Assembly: GCF_030160455.1 (NCBI RefSeq)
Contig: NZ_BSOJ01000032.1
Span: forward strand, 148,631-212,630
From: Limnobacter litoralis
Lineage (GTDB): Bacteria > Pseudomonadota > Gammaproteobacteria > Burkholderiales > Burkholderiaceae_B
Direction of reading: 5' to 3'
Length of the DNA stretch: 64,000 bases
A program made the position numbers and the translations under genes. This document shows positions 42,591 through 51,110 of the stretch, one piece after another. Numbering within the stretch: position 1 is the first letter of the stretch; each line of letters opens with the position of its first letter. Below the pieces are notes generated by a model that saw only the letters and a program-made list of their open reading frames with translations, searched no databases and was not told the origin of the DNA.

Positions 42591-44024
42591 GTGAACGGCA
42601 CCCTGGGATTGGCCATTGCATTTTTCGGGTGTCTGTTGGTGGTTTTGCTGATCGGCCTGAGTTCGTCGCGGCTTGCTCAGGATTCTGCAGCCGATTACTT
42701 TGTGGCCAGCCGCAGCATGCCGCCCTGGCTCGTGGGTCTTTCGGCTGTGGCCACCAACAACTCCGGGTACATGTTCATCGGCCTGATCGGTTACACCTAC
42801 ACGGTAGGCCTGCAGTCGATCTGGTTGATGGTGGGCTGGATCACTGGCGACTTGATTGCCTCCCTGATTGCACATGAACGTTTGCGTGATGAGGCCCATG
42901 CGCAGGACGCCAAGGGCATCATCAGCGTATTGACCCGTTGGGGTGGACAGAACCGACGCGCATGGCAGGTGGTGGCCAGCGTGGTCAGTGTGCTTTTCCT
43001 GTCGGTGTATTCGGCGTCGCAAATTGCAGCGGGCGGCAAGGCCTTGCAGGGTTTGCTCGACATTCCAAGCGTTTACGGCATGGTGATGGTGGCCGCAGTG
43101 GTACTGGCTTACAGCATTGCAGGGGGTATTCGCGCCTCCATCTGGACTGACGCCGCCCAGTCGGTTCTGATGGTCATTTCCATGCTGTTTTTGCTCGTTG
43201 CTGCGGTGGAGCATCTGGGCGGGCTGGGGCCTGTCATTGACCAGGCTCAGGCCATCGACGGATTCATGAGCCTGTCGCCCACCGGTCTGGATGTGCCTGG
43301 CTGGTATGGCATTGTGGCCTTCATTGTAGGCTGGATGTTTGCGGGCTCGGCGGCTTTGGGGCAGCCTCACATTGTGAGTCGCTTTTTGGCGCTGAAAGAG
43401 ACCCGCCAGATGAACAGGGTGCGCATGTGGTACTACGCCTATTACATTCTGTTTTACAGTTTCGCCACCTGTGTCGGCTTGCTCAGTCGACTTTACTTCA
43501 CCCACGGGGCCGATTTCGACGCTGAAATGGCATTGCCCGACATGGCCCGTGACCTGCTGCCTGGCTGGTTGGCCGGTTTGATGTTGGCGGGCATTTTTTC
43601 GGCCACCATGTCCACGGCGGATTCCTTGGTGCTGTCCTGCTCGTCAGCGCTAACCCAAGACTTGCCCAAGAAGCCGATTGAAACCAAAGGTTTGATTAAA
43701 CTGGCCACCGCGTTCACGACTGTGCTTGCCCTTGTGATTGCGGTCAGCAGCAATCAAAGCGTGTTTTCGCTGGTGGTTTGGGCTTGGGGTACGCTGGGTG
43801 CGGCTTTTGTACCGGTAATGATGATGCAGATTATGGGTCGCCGTCTGTCAGCCATTCAAATGCTGGTGGTGTCTGTGCTCGGCGTTTTGGCCACCGTGGT
43901 CTGGAAGTTCCAGGGCTACCCCGGTTCGTTCTATGAAGGCGCCTTCGGCATGGTGGTTGGCTTGTCCACGGGCCTTGTTCTGAGTGGGTTTTCGCGACAG
44001 AACCACCTCAATGGGGGGGGTTAA
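42591..44024 (+). CDS. Sodium/solute symporter of the SSS family
   Basis: A 477-residue symporter of the sodium:solute symporter family (PutP-like), with about 13 helices. The core has SAVATNNSGYMFIGLIGYTYTVGLQ, YSIAGGIRASIWTDAAQ and FSATMSTADSLVLSCSSALTQD, the last being the family's sodium-site region. It begins with a GTG directly after the ectD stop codon, so translation is tightly coupled and it is part of the ectoine operon. Likely roles are uptake of ectoine, hydroxyectoine or proline, perhaps to recover leaked solute. A terminator hairpin follows at 44072. Confidence 0.88.
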   Translation: MNGTLGLAIAFFGCLLVVLLIGLSSSRLAQDSAADYFVASRSMPPWLVGLSAVATNNSGYMFIGLIGYTYTVGLQSIWLMVGWITGDLIASLIAHERLRDEAHAQDAKGIISVLTRWGGQNRRAWQVVASVVSVLFLSVYSASQIAAGGKALQGLLDIPSVYGMVMVAAVVLAYSIAGGIRASIWTDAAQSVLMVISMLFLLVAAVEHLGGLGPVIDQAQAIDGFMSLSPTGLDVPGWYGIVAFIVGWMFAGSAALGQPHIVSRFLALKETRQMNRVRMWYYAYYILFYSFATCVGLLSRLYFTHGADFDAEMALPDMARDLLPGWLAGLMLAGIFSATMSTADSLVLSCSSALTQDLPKKPIETKGLIKLATAFTTVLALVIAVSSNQSVFSLVVWAWGTLGAAFVPVMMMQIMGRRLSAIQMLVVSVLGVLATVVWKFQGYPGSFYEGAFGMVVGLSTGLVLSGFSRQNHLNGGG

Positions 44025-44071
44025 CTCGGGGAGGGTGTGTATATTAGAGTTTTGACCAGTAAACATTGAGG

Positions 44072-44093
44072 AAAGCCCGTCAACAGGGCTTTT
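44072..44093 (+). terminator. Rho-independent terminator of the ectoine operon
   Basis: A 7-base stem (AAAGCCC with GGGCTTT), a 7-base loop and a short T-run, 48 bases after the symporter stop and 18 bases before the histidine kinase start. It marks the operon end; it could also act as an attenuator for the kinase gene. Confidence 0.8.
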
Positions 44094-44110
44094 CACGAAG
44101 GTGTGTGTGA

Positions 44111-46159
44111 ATGTCCTGGATTCCAGTGGGGTTTGAACAGCCAATTCACAGTTTGGCGCAAGCTCAGGTTTCTGTCCTGATTTTCGGATTCTTTGCCGCC
44201 ATGCTTTCTATGCTGGTTGGGGTTGAAATGCGGGTGGCGCAGACCAAGCGTCCGTCCAGCAAACCCTGGTTCTGGCGACGCTTCCCTTTGTCCGCCTGCT
44301 ATCTGGTGTCCATGTGGTTTACTTCCGTGTTCACCAGCTTGGCCTTGCCTCTTGCAAAAATCAGCAGTTTCTCGGTCACTGCCTCGGTGATCACGTTCAT
44401 TGTCTGGATCAGCGTCATCATGGGGCAAGACTATGTGGCGCAAAATCTAAAGCACAAGGCCGGTTTATTCCAGTTTTTGTATTCTGTGTTTGCGACGGTT
44501 TCTTTCTTTGGCGCCCATTCCTGTTTCCTCTTTTTACCCAGTTCCCTCAAGATCAAGGCGGTGTACTGGCCTGGGTTGGTCGTTTCGTTTCTGACGGTGT
44601 ACCTGTTTATTGGTCTGTTAAGTAAATTTGCGCAACAAACCTCAGTGGGTAAAAGCAAGGCCGTCAGAGACCGGCTGATTTACATCACCAGCCTGGTGTT
44701 GATCAATCAGCTGATCGTGTTCAGTTTGATCGCCTTTGTCGAATTGAATACCTTCAGCAAGACGTTTTCACCGTTTTGGCTTGCGATGGATTGGGGCTCT
44801 TTTGAGGTCTTCGTCAGCGTGCTCGGGCTGATGATGATTATGGCTTTGATCTATCGCGTCTATCTGTCACTAGACGCTTCGATGGACGCGTTGCGCGCTG
44901 ACAGTGAAAACCTGAAAAAAATGAACAGAATCGCCCTGCAAGAGGTGGCCAGTGCGTCTGACAGTCTGCGCGTAAAACAGGACAAAATTGCGCAATTGGA
45001 AAAGGTGATTGTGTCTGCAAAAACCGAGCACTTGCTGTCGGTGGAGGGGTTGCTGGCTGCACTTTCAACGCTAGAGGAGGGCATGTTTGAGTGGGATATC
45101 GAAGAAGACAGCATTGAGATGAGCAAACAGTGGGTGGCTCTGTTTGGTTTGCTGAATCCCGGCAGCACGCGCCAAAAGGTATCCGAATGGAAGTCGGGTT
45201 TTATTCCTGACGATCTTGCTTTGCTGGAGGAGGCCACTGAAAAGCTGTTGATGTCTGAAGACCAGGCGATTTCTTTGCAGGCGCGCTACAGAACGCCCAC
45301 GGGAGCATTGTTGAAGCTCGAAATTCGAATGGCTTCGGTGCAGAATCCTTATGGCATGTCCAGCAGGGTGGTGGGGGTGTTTCACGACAGAACGGAAGAG
45401 ATGGATCTCGAGTTGTCCATTCGTCAGGAGTTGAGTGAGGAATCCATTTTGTCGACGCGAAAGACCCAGTTCGTCAGTTATCTGGCGCATGAAATTCGCA
45501 CGCCAATGACGATTATCACCTCGGCCAAAGCATTGCTGGAATCCACGCTCAAGCGTGATCCGGATGTGTCGGAAAGGGTTTTTCAATACATTGATCAAAT
45601 TGGCACCGCTTTGGGCGCGCTCAGGGGCTTGGTGGATGAAACCTTGATGTTCATGGGTACTACCTATCCCAAAAGCCAGCTTTCCATCGAAAGGCTTGAT
45701 TTGAACAGCTTGTTAAACCGGTTCTCAGAGGTGGAGCAAAAGCGGCGTTTCTTGGGCCGACCCATTCAGATCACTTGCGCAAATGACTTGGTAGACACTG
45801 GATTTTATTCAGATGAAACCATCATTTCGCAGGCCATTCGTCATCTTGCCAATTTTGCGATGGAACATGTGTCCGAACGCCCGGTTATCGAGGTGTCGCT
45901 TGAACAAGATGTACTGGCCCTGAGTTATCACATGAGTGCCTGGCCTCACTGGATGATCCGAACCGGTGAACTGGAGCCGATGACAGATCAGGAAGTGATG
46001 GTCCCATTCAGTGATGAGTATTTGCCTTTTTCATTGCTGATCACCAAACGGGTGATACGTCTGGTCAATGGACGGATTATGATCAAAAGCTTGAAAGGCA
46101 AGCATCGATTGATTGCAGAAATGCCTTCGCTGAGGGAGGGCTCATGGCTCGAATCATGA
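44111..46159 (+). CDS. 7-TM sensor histidine kinase with degenerate ATP-binding domain
   Basis: A 682-residue kinase-like protein. About seven membrane helices fill residues 18-258 (no family recognised), then a coiled coil (265-310), a PAS-like region (315-430) and a HisKA domain with phospho-His460 in SYLAHEIRTPMT. The C-terminal domain aligns in length and late hydrophobic pattern (LITKRVIRLVNGRIMIKSL) with HATPase_c, but the N box (QAIRHLANFAMEH), the DxGxG box (HMSAWPHW) and the GxG loop (EYLPFSLL) are all lost. It should not bind ATP in the usual way, so it may be a phosphatase, a scaffold, or a partner of another kinase. It overlaps the response regulator gene by 16 bases. Confidence 0.8.
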   Translation: MSWIPVGFEQPIHSLAQAQVSVLIFGFFAAMLSMLVGVEMRVAQTKRPSSKPWFWRRFPLSACYLVSMWFTSVFTSLALPLAKISSFSVTASVITFIVWISVIMGQDYVAQNLKHKAGLFQFLYSVFATVSFFGAHSCFLFLPSSLKIKAVYWPGLVVSFLTVYLFIGLLSKFAQQTSVGKSKAVRDRLIYITSLVLINQLIVFSLIAFVELNTFSKTFSPFWLAMDWGSFEVFVSVLGLMMIMALIYRVYLSLDASMDALRADSENLKKMNRIALQEVASASDSLRVKQDKIAQLEKVIVSAKTEHLLSVEGLLAALSTLEEGMFEWDIEEDSIEMSKQWVALFGLLNPGSTRQKVSEWKSGFIPDDLALLEEATEKLLMSEDQAISLQARYRTPTGALLKLEIRMASVQNPYGMSSRVVGVFHDRTEEMDLELSIRQELSEESILSTRKTQFVSYLAHEIRTPMTIITSAKALLESTLKRDPDVSERVFQYIDQIGTALGALRGLVDETLMFMGTTYPKSQLSIERLDLNSLLNRFSEVEQKRRFLGRPIQITCANDLVDTGFYSDETIISQAIRHLANFAMEHVSERPVIEVSLEQDVLALSYHMSAWPHWMIRTGELEPMTDQEVMVPFSDEYLPFSLLITKRVIRLVNGRIMIKSLKGKHRLIAEMPSLREGSWLES

Positions 46160-46596
46160 TCGTAGAGGATGACTCCATTATTTTAAGTAACCTGTCACAG
46201 TTGCTTGGAATGACAGGGCTTGACGTACTCGAGGCTTCAGACGGACAGGAGGCATGGACCCTGCTGGAAGCGGGTCGAGGCAATTCGCGTCTCGTTCCCA
46301 ACGTGATTTTGAGCGATTTGATGATGCCTAATTTGGATGGCTTTCAGTTGTTGAGCGCAGTCCGCGCTGATCGCGATTTCTCGCACATTCCGTTTGTCCT
46401 GCTAACGGCGAGAAGCGATTCAAGCGATGTGAAGACAGCCTTTGATCTCGGTGCAAGTGATTATCTGGTGAAGCCTTTCGAACTGGATGAGCTGATTTTG
46501 GTGGTCAAGCGTCAACTTGGCAATGCCGGTGTTGGCGTGGGTGCAGATGACCCATTGGGCCAGTCTCTGGAGGGACTCAGTTCCCTGTTTGATTGA
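46144..46596 (+). CDS. Single-domain response regulator
   Basis: A 150-residue receiver domain with no output domain. Acidic pocket VEDDS, phosphoacceptor Asp58 in ILSDLMMPN, Thr in LLTARSD and Lys in YLVKPFELDE are all normal, so it can be phosphorylated. The last 20 residues (DDPLGQSLEGLSSLFD) are an acidic tail. It overlaps the degenerate kinase gene by 16 bases and is surely its partner. An insert, GRGNSRLVPN, before the Asp strand is longer than in CheY. The output is unknown; it may feed the flagellar or chemotaxis system next to it. Confidence 0.9.
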   Translation: MARIMIVEDDSIILSNLSQLLGMTGLDVLEASDGQEAWTLLEAGRGNSRLVPNVILSDLMMPNLDGFQLLSAVRADRDFSHIPFVLLTARSDSSDVKTAFDLGASDYLVKPFELDELILVVKRQLGNAGVGVGADDPLGQSLEGLSSLFD

Positions 46597-46600
46597 TTGC

Positions 46601-47365
46601 TTACTTGATGTTCAGTACCGATATTTCCAGAAGCCGGTTGATGGCGCCTTCAAATCCGTTGACGAAAAATGGCAGTGTAATCCAGAGTACCCACAAGCCT
46701 GCGGCAATTGTGATCGAAAAGCCGATTGACATCACGTTGAGTTGGGGTGCTGCCCGGGCCAGAATGCCCATGACCAGGTTGGCGATCAGCACTGCAGTCA
46801 GCACTGGCAGCGAAATTTGCAAGGCCAGCATAAACATGATGGACCCCGACGCTGCGATATTCTGGTAGTTGACCACGTCCACCACAGCGCTGATGGGAAT
46901 CATCTCGAAGCTTTTGACCACGGCTGTGATGACCAGTAAATGCCCATCCAGCGCGAGAAAAACCAGCGACGCCAACATGCTGAGAAAACTGCCGATCAAG
47001 GGCGTTTGCCCCCCTCGCGCAGGATCGACAAACTGCGAGAATGCCAGCCCCATTTGAAGACCCAGAATGTCGCCTGCCATGTCGAAGGCGGAAAACACCA
47101 GTTGCATGGAAAAGCCCATGCTGACCCCGATCAGGATTTGTTGAAGCAGAATCCCCATGGCACCTGGGCTTTGAAGCGTGGGAGGTACAGGAATGACCGG
47201 CACGACCAACACGGTGATGGCAGCTGCAAGCGCAACGCGCACACGCCTCGGGATTGATCGGTTGTTGAACACGGGGGCCGTGGCCAGCATGGCCAGAATT
47301 CGGATGAATGGCCACACAAAAGTGGCCACCCAAAGTTCCAGCTGCGCGCCAGAAATAGGGATCAT
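46601..47365 (-). CDS. fliR: Flagellar export gate protein FliR
   Basis: A 254-residue inner-membrane protein of the type III export gate, next to FliP and FliQ. Family signatures include FVWPFIRILAMLATAPVFNN, IGVSMGFSMQLVFSAFDMAGDILGLQMGLAFSQFVDPA and QISLPVLTAVLIANLVMGILARAAPQLNVMSIGF. About six helices are present. The ATG at 47365 is chosen (GGTAGG upstream). It is the last gene of the fliF to fliR run on this strand, with no flhB following. Confidence 0.95.
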   Translation of the reverse strand: MIPISGAQLELWVATFVWPFIRILAMLATAPVFNNRSIPRRVRVALAAAITVLVVPVIPVPPTLQSPGAMGILLQQILIGVSMGFSMQLVFSAFDMAGDILGLQMGLAFSQFVDPARGGQTPLIGSFLSMLASLVFLALDGHLLVITAVVKSFEMIPISAVVDVVNYQNIAASGSIMFMLALQISLPVLTAVLIANLVMGILARAAPQLNVMSIGFSITIAAGLWVLWITLPFFVNGFEGAINRLLEISVLNIK

Positions 47366-47376
47366 GGGCGCTGCAC

Positions 47377-47646
47377 CTACCCGATGACGTTTGGAATGCT
47401 TGAAATAAGGCGTGTGGTGTAATCCACCAGAGTGGACAGCATCCACGGCCCGAGTAGCAGCAGGGTTCCAAAAATGGCCAGTACTTTCGGAATGAAGGAC
47501 AGGGTCATTTCATTGATTTGCGTGGCGGCTTGCAAAATACTGATCAAAAGGCCCACGATCAGCGCCACCAGCAAAAGGGGGCCCGCAATCATGAGCATGA
47601 CTTCAAGGCTGTCTTGTCCCAAGGTCAGTACGGTTTGGCTGTTCAT
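47377..47646 (-). CDS. fliQ: Flagellar export gate protein FliQ
   Basis: An 89-residue protein with two membrane helices, MLMIAGPLLLVALIVGLLISILQA (14-37) and a second near 50-70. The linking segment TQINEMTLSFIPKVLA is the FliQ signature. Four copies wrap the FliP5FliR core of the export gate. An AGGACA ribosome site precedes the ATG, and fliR starts 11 bases further on. Confidence 0.95.
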   Translation of the reverse strand: MNSQTVLTLGQDSLEVMLMIAGPLLLVALIVGLLISILQAATQINEMTLSFIPKVLAIFGTLLLLGPWMLSTLVDYTTRLISSIPNVIG

Positions 47647-47674
47647 GGTGTTGTCCTGTCAAATTGCGTAAGCG

Positions 47675-48427
47675 TCAGGTGGAGAAGCTGCTGACCAGTG
47701 AGCCAATCAGCAGGGTCCAGCCATCGACCAACACGAATAGCATGATCTTGAATGGCAGCGAGATCAACATCGGCGAGAGCATCATCATGCCCATGGACAT
47801 GAGCACGCTAGACACGATCAGGTCGATGACCAGAAAGGGCAGGAAAATCATGAAACCGATTTGAAAGGCGGTTTTGAGCTCGCTGGTGACGAATGCAGGG
47901 ATTACCACTCGCATGGGCAACTCAGCCGGCGTTTTAACGTCGGGCAGGTTGCTCAGGCGCATGAAGAGGGCCAGATCCGGTTCGCGGGTCTGCTTGAGCA
48001 TGAACCCTTTCAAGGGCGCTGAGCCTTTGTCGATCATTTCCTGAAACTGGATTTTGTTTTGGCTGTATGGCAAATAGGCGTCGTCATAGACCTTTTGAAA
48101 CACGGGCGCCATGATGAAGAATGTCAGAAAAAGACTTAAGCCGATGACCACTTGGTTGGGGGGTGAGTTTTGCGTACCCAGCGCCATGCGCAGCAGCGAC
48201 AGCACAATGACGATGCGGGTGAAGCCCGTCATCATGAGCAACATGGCTGGCAGGAAACTCAGGAACGTAAAAAACAACAGCGTTTGAATGGGAACGCTGT
48301 AATTGACGGTGCCACCGGGCCCGGGCGTTGAGGTTAAACCGGGCAACATTTGCTGTGCGTGTGCACTGGTGGCCATCAGGCCTGCAACTGCAAGGGTGAT
48401 AAGCCAGAAAATTGGCTTGCGTGTCAT
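47675..48427 (-). CDS. fliP: Flagellar export gate protein FliP
   Basis: A 250-residue FliP with a cleavable signal peptide ([15 protein letters not shown]) and a periplasmic domain of the usual kind. Core signatures are [35 protein letters not shown] and [38 protein letters not shown], and the membrane ring part [18 protein letters not shown]. Five copies with one FliR form the export channel. It overlaps fliO by four bases. Confidence 0.96.
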   Translation of the reverse strand: MTRKPIFWLITLAVAGLMATSAHAQQMLPGLTSTPGPGGTVNYSVPIQTLLFFTFLSFLPAMLLMMTGFTRIVIVLSLLRMALGTQNSPPNQVVIGLSLFLTFFIMAPVFQKVYDDAYLPYSQNKIQFQEMIDKGSAPLKGFMLKQTREPDLALFMRLSNLPDVKTPAELPMRVVIPAFVTSELKTAFQIGFMIFLPFLVIDLIVSSVLMSMGMMMLSPMLISLPFKIMLFVLVDGWTLLIGSLVSSFST

Positions 48428-48882
48428 GATTTAACCTGTGGGCTCTTTATTCGTTCCAGTAGCTTAGCAAATGTGACAGCCGGGTTTGTGTTGTTGGTGT
48501 GTAAATCGAGGCTGTCTTTGGGCATGCTGTGCAGGGTGTTGATGCTGTGCGGTGTGATCCCGAGAACAAGCCAGGTGTCGCCCAGTTCAACCAGGGCGAT
48601 TTTTTCCTTGGGACCGAGGTGTTGAACCGCGATGAATTTGTAAAACGATTGACGTTTGCCGGATGGAGTGACGCCGATGCGCTTTAAAGCCCAGGCCAGG
48701 CCGATAATCAGACAGAGAACGAGGAGTAAAGCCAGCGTGGTTTGAAGCAGGTGCCCGGAATAGCTGGTTGTGTCTGTTGCCAGCGGGGTGGTGGCTGCTT
48801 GCGCGAATGCCATTGCAGGCAGGGCACTGGCCATGAATAACAGGGTTGCTGAAAGCGACTTGCTGCGTGTGTTCTTGGCCAT
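48424..48882 (-). CDS. fliO: Flagellar assembly protein FliO
   Basis: A 152-residue protein with a leader or helix at residues 10-28, a second helix at about 48-65 ([26 protein letters not shown]) and a cytoplasmic FliO domain, [34 protein letters not shown]. FliO helps FliP insert and form its ring. Start codons at 48891 and 48882 are both possible; I took 48882. It overlaps fliP by four bases and follows fliN closely. Confidence 0.88.
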   Translation of the reverse strand: MAKNTRSKSLSATLLFMASALPAMAFAQAATTPLATDTTSYSGHLLQTTLALLLVLCLIIGLAWALKRIGVTPSGKRQSFYKFIAVQHLGPKEKIALVELGDTWLVLGITPHSINTLHSMPKDSLDLHTNNTNPAVTFAKLLERIKSPQVKS

Positions 48883-48905
48883 ACCACCCATCGAGATGAA
48901 AAAGG

Positions 48906-49361
48906 TTATCGGTTCAGCTTTCTGAGCCGCTCGGAAGGTGTGATGATATCAGTCAGTCGAATGCCGAAACGGTCATTGACCACAACCACTTCACCTTGGG
49001 CAATCAGGTAGCCGTTGACAAGCACATCCATCGGTTCACCAGCCAAGCCATCGAGTTCAATAACCGAGCCCTGCGCCAGTTGCAGAATGTGCTTGATGGG
49101 TATCTTGGTCCTGCCTAGCTCCACAGTCAACTGCACCGGAATGTCCAGAATCATGTCAATGTCGTTCTGGGTGCCAGACGCAACACTGCCGGAAAAAGGT
49201 TGGAACAGTCCGCTGGCTGGTTTGGCCTGACTGGCTTGTGCAAACAAGTCGTCTGCGTCGCTGGCCGCACCGGTTTTGCCGGTTGTTTGTGCCTGTTCGG
49301 CCAGGGCGGCTGCCCAATCGTCTGCTGGATCTGTGGCGAGTTCTTCGTTGTGTTCAGACAT
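48906..49361 (-). CDS. fliN: Flagellar switch protein FliN
   Basis: A 151-residue switch protein. The C-terminal SpoA domain is clear: MILDIPVQLTVELGRTKIPIKHILQLAQGSVIELDGLAGEPMDVLVNGYLIAQGEVVVVNDRFGIRLTDII. The first 75 residues are a low-complexity Asp/Ala-rich tail that is longer than in E. coli FliN. It forms the bottom ring of the rotor and binds FliH for export. GAGGACA precedes the ATG. Confidence 0.95.
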   Translation of the reverse strand: MSEHNEELATDPADDWAAALAEQAQTTGKTGAASDADDLFAQASQAKPASGLFQPFSGSVASGTQNDIDMILDIPVQLTVELGRTKIPIKHILQLAQGSVIELDGLAGEPMDVLVNGYLIAQGEVVVVNDRFGIRLTDIITPSERLRKLNR

Positions 49362-49373
49362 GATGTGCTGTCC

Positions 49374-50432
49374 TCATGAGTTTGCGGCAGCGCCGCTGTG
49401 TTCGTCGGTGGCGTGCTTGTGCAGAAGCGCTTCCAGTGCTTTTTTGTCATCGGTGGCTTCACCGCCGCCCACGCTCAATACCTCTTCAACCCGAAGTGCG
49501 TATTGTCCGTCGCTGGTGCCGTAGCTGCAGTTAAACAGGGGCACTGCATCCACCTTGGCTTCAATGGTTTTTTCAATTTCAACGGGGATGACGTCACCCA
49601 CTCGCAGTTCAAGAATGTCTTTGATGGTCAGGTTGGTTTGAGCCAACTCGGCGATCATTTCGACTTCGGCCAGTTGCACCTGCTTTTTCAGCATGGTGAC
49701 CCAGCGTTTGTCGGGCTCGGCCTGATCGCCTTGCATGCTGGAGTACAGCAGGTCACGAATGGGTTCAAGCGTGGCGTAGGGAATGCAAATGTGCAGCGAG
49801 CCGCCACCGGCACCCATTTCGATCGAGAAGGTGCTGGTCACCACAATTTCAGAAGGTGTGGCTATGTTGGCAAACTGGGTGTGCATCTCAGAGCGCAGGT
49901 ATTCCGGTTTCAGCGGAAACACTGGGGCCCAGGCCTTCACGAATTCTTGTTGAATGACTTCCAGCATGCGCGCAATGATGCGCTGTTCAGTGACGGTGAA
50001 GTCACGGCCTTCCACTCGGGTGTGAAAACGGCCGTCTCCACCAAACAGATTGTCAATGACAGCAAATACCAGGCTGGGGTCGAAAATGAACAGGGCATTG
50101 CCACGCAATGGGCGCATGGCCATGATGTTCAGGTTCGTTGGCACCACCAGGTTGCGAATGAATTCGTTGTACTTCAGCACTTTGACCGAACCGACCGAAA
50201 TTTCGGGGCTGCGGCGCATGAAATTGAACAGGCCGATGCGGATCAGACGTGCAAAACGCTCGTTGATGATCTCCAGCGTTGGCATGCGGCCGCGTACGAT
50301 CCTTTCCTGGGTGGCCAGGTTGTAAGGGCGCACGCCATCGTGGCTGTCCTGTGCTTCTTTGGTTTCTTCTTCGCCGTTTACGCCGCGTAGCAGTGCATCT
50401 ACTTCGTCTTGTGAGAGAAAATCGCCTGGCAT
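49374..50432 (-). CDS. fliM: Flagellar switch protein FliM
   Basis: A 352-residue FliM. The N-terminal CheY-binding peptide region LSQDEVDALLRGVNG is present at residues 5-19. The middle CheC-like domain follows, with RLIRIGLFNFMRRSPEISVG and later segments such as LNIMAMRPLRGNALFIFDPSLVFAVIDNLFGG. The C-terminal SpoA domain has ILELRVGDVIPVEIE. It is the target of phosphorylated CheY and sets rotor direction. The ribosome site is strong (AGGGGGGA). fliN starts 12 bases after it. Confidence 0.96.
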   Translation of the reverse strand: MPGDFLSQDEVDALLRGVNGEEETKEAQDSHDGVRPYNLATQERIVRGRMPTLEIINERFARLIRIGLFNFMRRSPEISVGSVKVLKYNEFIRNLVVPTNLNIMAMRPLRGNALFIFDPSLVFAVIDNLFGGDGRFHTRVEGRDFTVTEQRIIARMLEVIQQEFVKAWAPVFPLKPEYLRSEMHTQFANIATPSEIVVTSTFSIEMGAGGGSLHICIPYATLEPIRDLLYSSMQGDQAEPDKRWVTMLKKQVQLAEVEMIAELAQTNLTIKDILELRVGDVIPVEIEKTIEAKVDAVPLFNCSYGTSDGQYALRVEEVLSVGGGEATDDKKALEALLHKHATDEHSGAAANS

Positions 50433-50446
50433 GGTGAAGTCCCCCC

Positions 50447-50968
50447 TTATTGAATCACGAAGCTGGAGAAGTGAACGTCGCGGATGCCTTTGCTGGCGTC
50501 CTTGTCTTCACGCTCTTTCAGGGTCACCCGGGCGAGATCGACCAATTCATCCATCAGCTTTTGTTTGCCTTCGATGTGGCTCAGATCGGCCACATTTTTG
50601 CTGGACAGCACCATCAAAATGCGACTGCGAATGATCGGGGTCAATTGCTTCATTTCTTCTGCGGCAGCAGCGTCCTTCACCTCGTAGGTGATGCCGACCT
50701 GCAGGTATCGGGAATTGTCGGGTTCAGCCAGGTTCACGACAAACGGGTCCATAACAACAAACACGGGGGGACCAGCGGGTTCTTTGGCTTTGTGCTCAGT
50801 GGCTTTGCCTTCTTCGCCTTTGTGGCCCAGCAGAAAAAAGGCTGCGCCTGCCCCGCCCAGGGCTAAAACAAGGACTGCGACCAGAATGATGATGAGCTTC
50901 TTTTTGCTCTTCTTCGGTGGCGCTTCGTCGGTGTTGCTGACTGCTGCAATCGGTGCGGCTTTCGCCAT
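50447..50968 (-). CDS. fliL: Flagellar stator-associated protein FliL
   Basis: A 173-residue FliL with one N-terminal membrane helix (KLIIILVAVLVLALGGAGAAFFLLG, residues about 23-47) and a periplasmic domain with VFVVMDPFVVNLAEPDNSRYLQVGITYEV, which is characteristic, and a C-terminal DVHFSSFVIQ. It supports stator units around the rotor. A GGGAG ribosome site is present. A 140-base gap separates it from fliK upstream, perhaps with its own promoter. Confidence 0.93.
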   Translation of the reverse strand: MAKAAPIAAVSNTDEAPPKKSKKKLIIILVAVLVLALGGAGAAFFLLGHKGEEGKATEHKAKEPAGPPVFVVMDPFVVNLAEPDNSRYLQVGITYEVKDAAAAEEMKQLTPIIRSRILMVLSSKNVADLSHIEGKQKLMDELVDLARVTLKEREDKDASKGIRDVHFSSFVIQ

Positions 50969-51046
50969 GGCTGACTCCCGGTTTAAAACACAAGCAATTT
51001 GTTATGAATTTCTTTTTTTCTATTGTTGCAAATGTTCAATTTTGTA

Positions 51047-51110
51047 AAGGCCTGAAAAGCCGTGAAGTTCGTAGCCAATTCGATCTTCAAGGCCTTGTGT
51101 GCGAGGCCTT
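51047..51110. repeat. AAGGCCT repeats between fliK and fliL
   Basis: AAGGCCT occurs at 51047-51053 and 51089-51095, with its reverse AGGCCTT at 51104-51110. The last two form a 7-base hairpin with an 8-base loop that ends in the fliK stop region. There is no T-run on either strand, so it is not a simple terminator; a regulatory or RNA-stability role is possible. Confidence 0.4.

Noticed and set aside
42591..44024. Calling the symporter a proven ectoine transporter
   Set aside because: SSS substrates cannot be told from sequence by eye; operon membership supports but does not prove it.
44111..44900. MHYT sensor domain in the kinase
   Set aside because: Seven helices are present, but the Met-His-Tyr-Thr-type motifs that define the domain are not.
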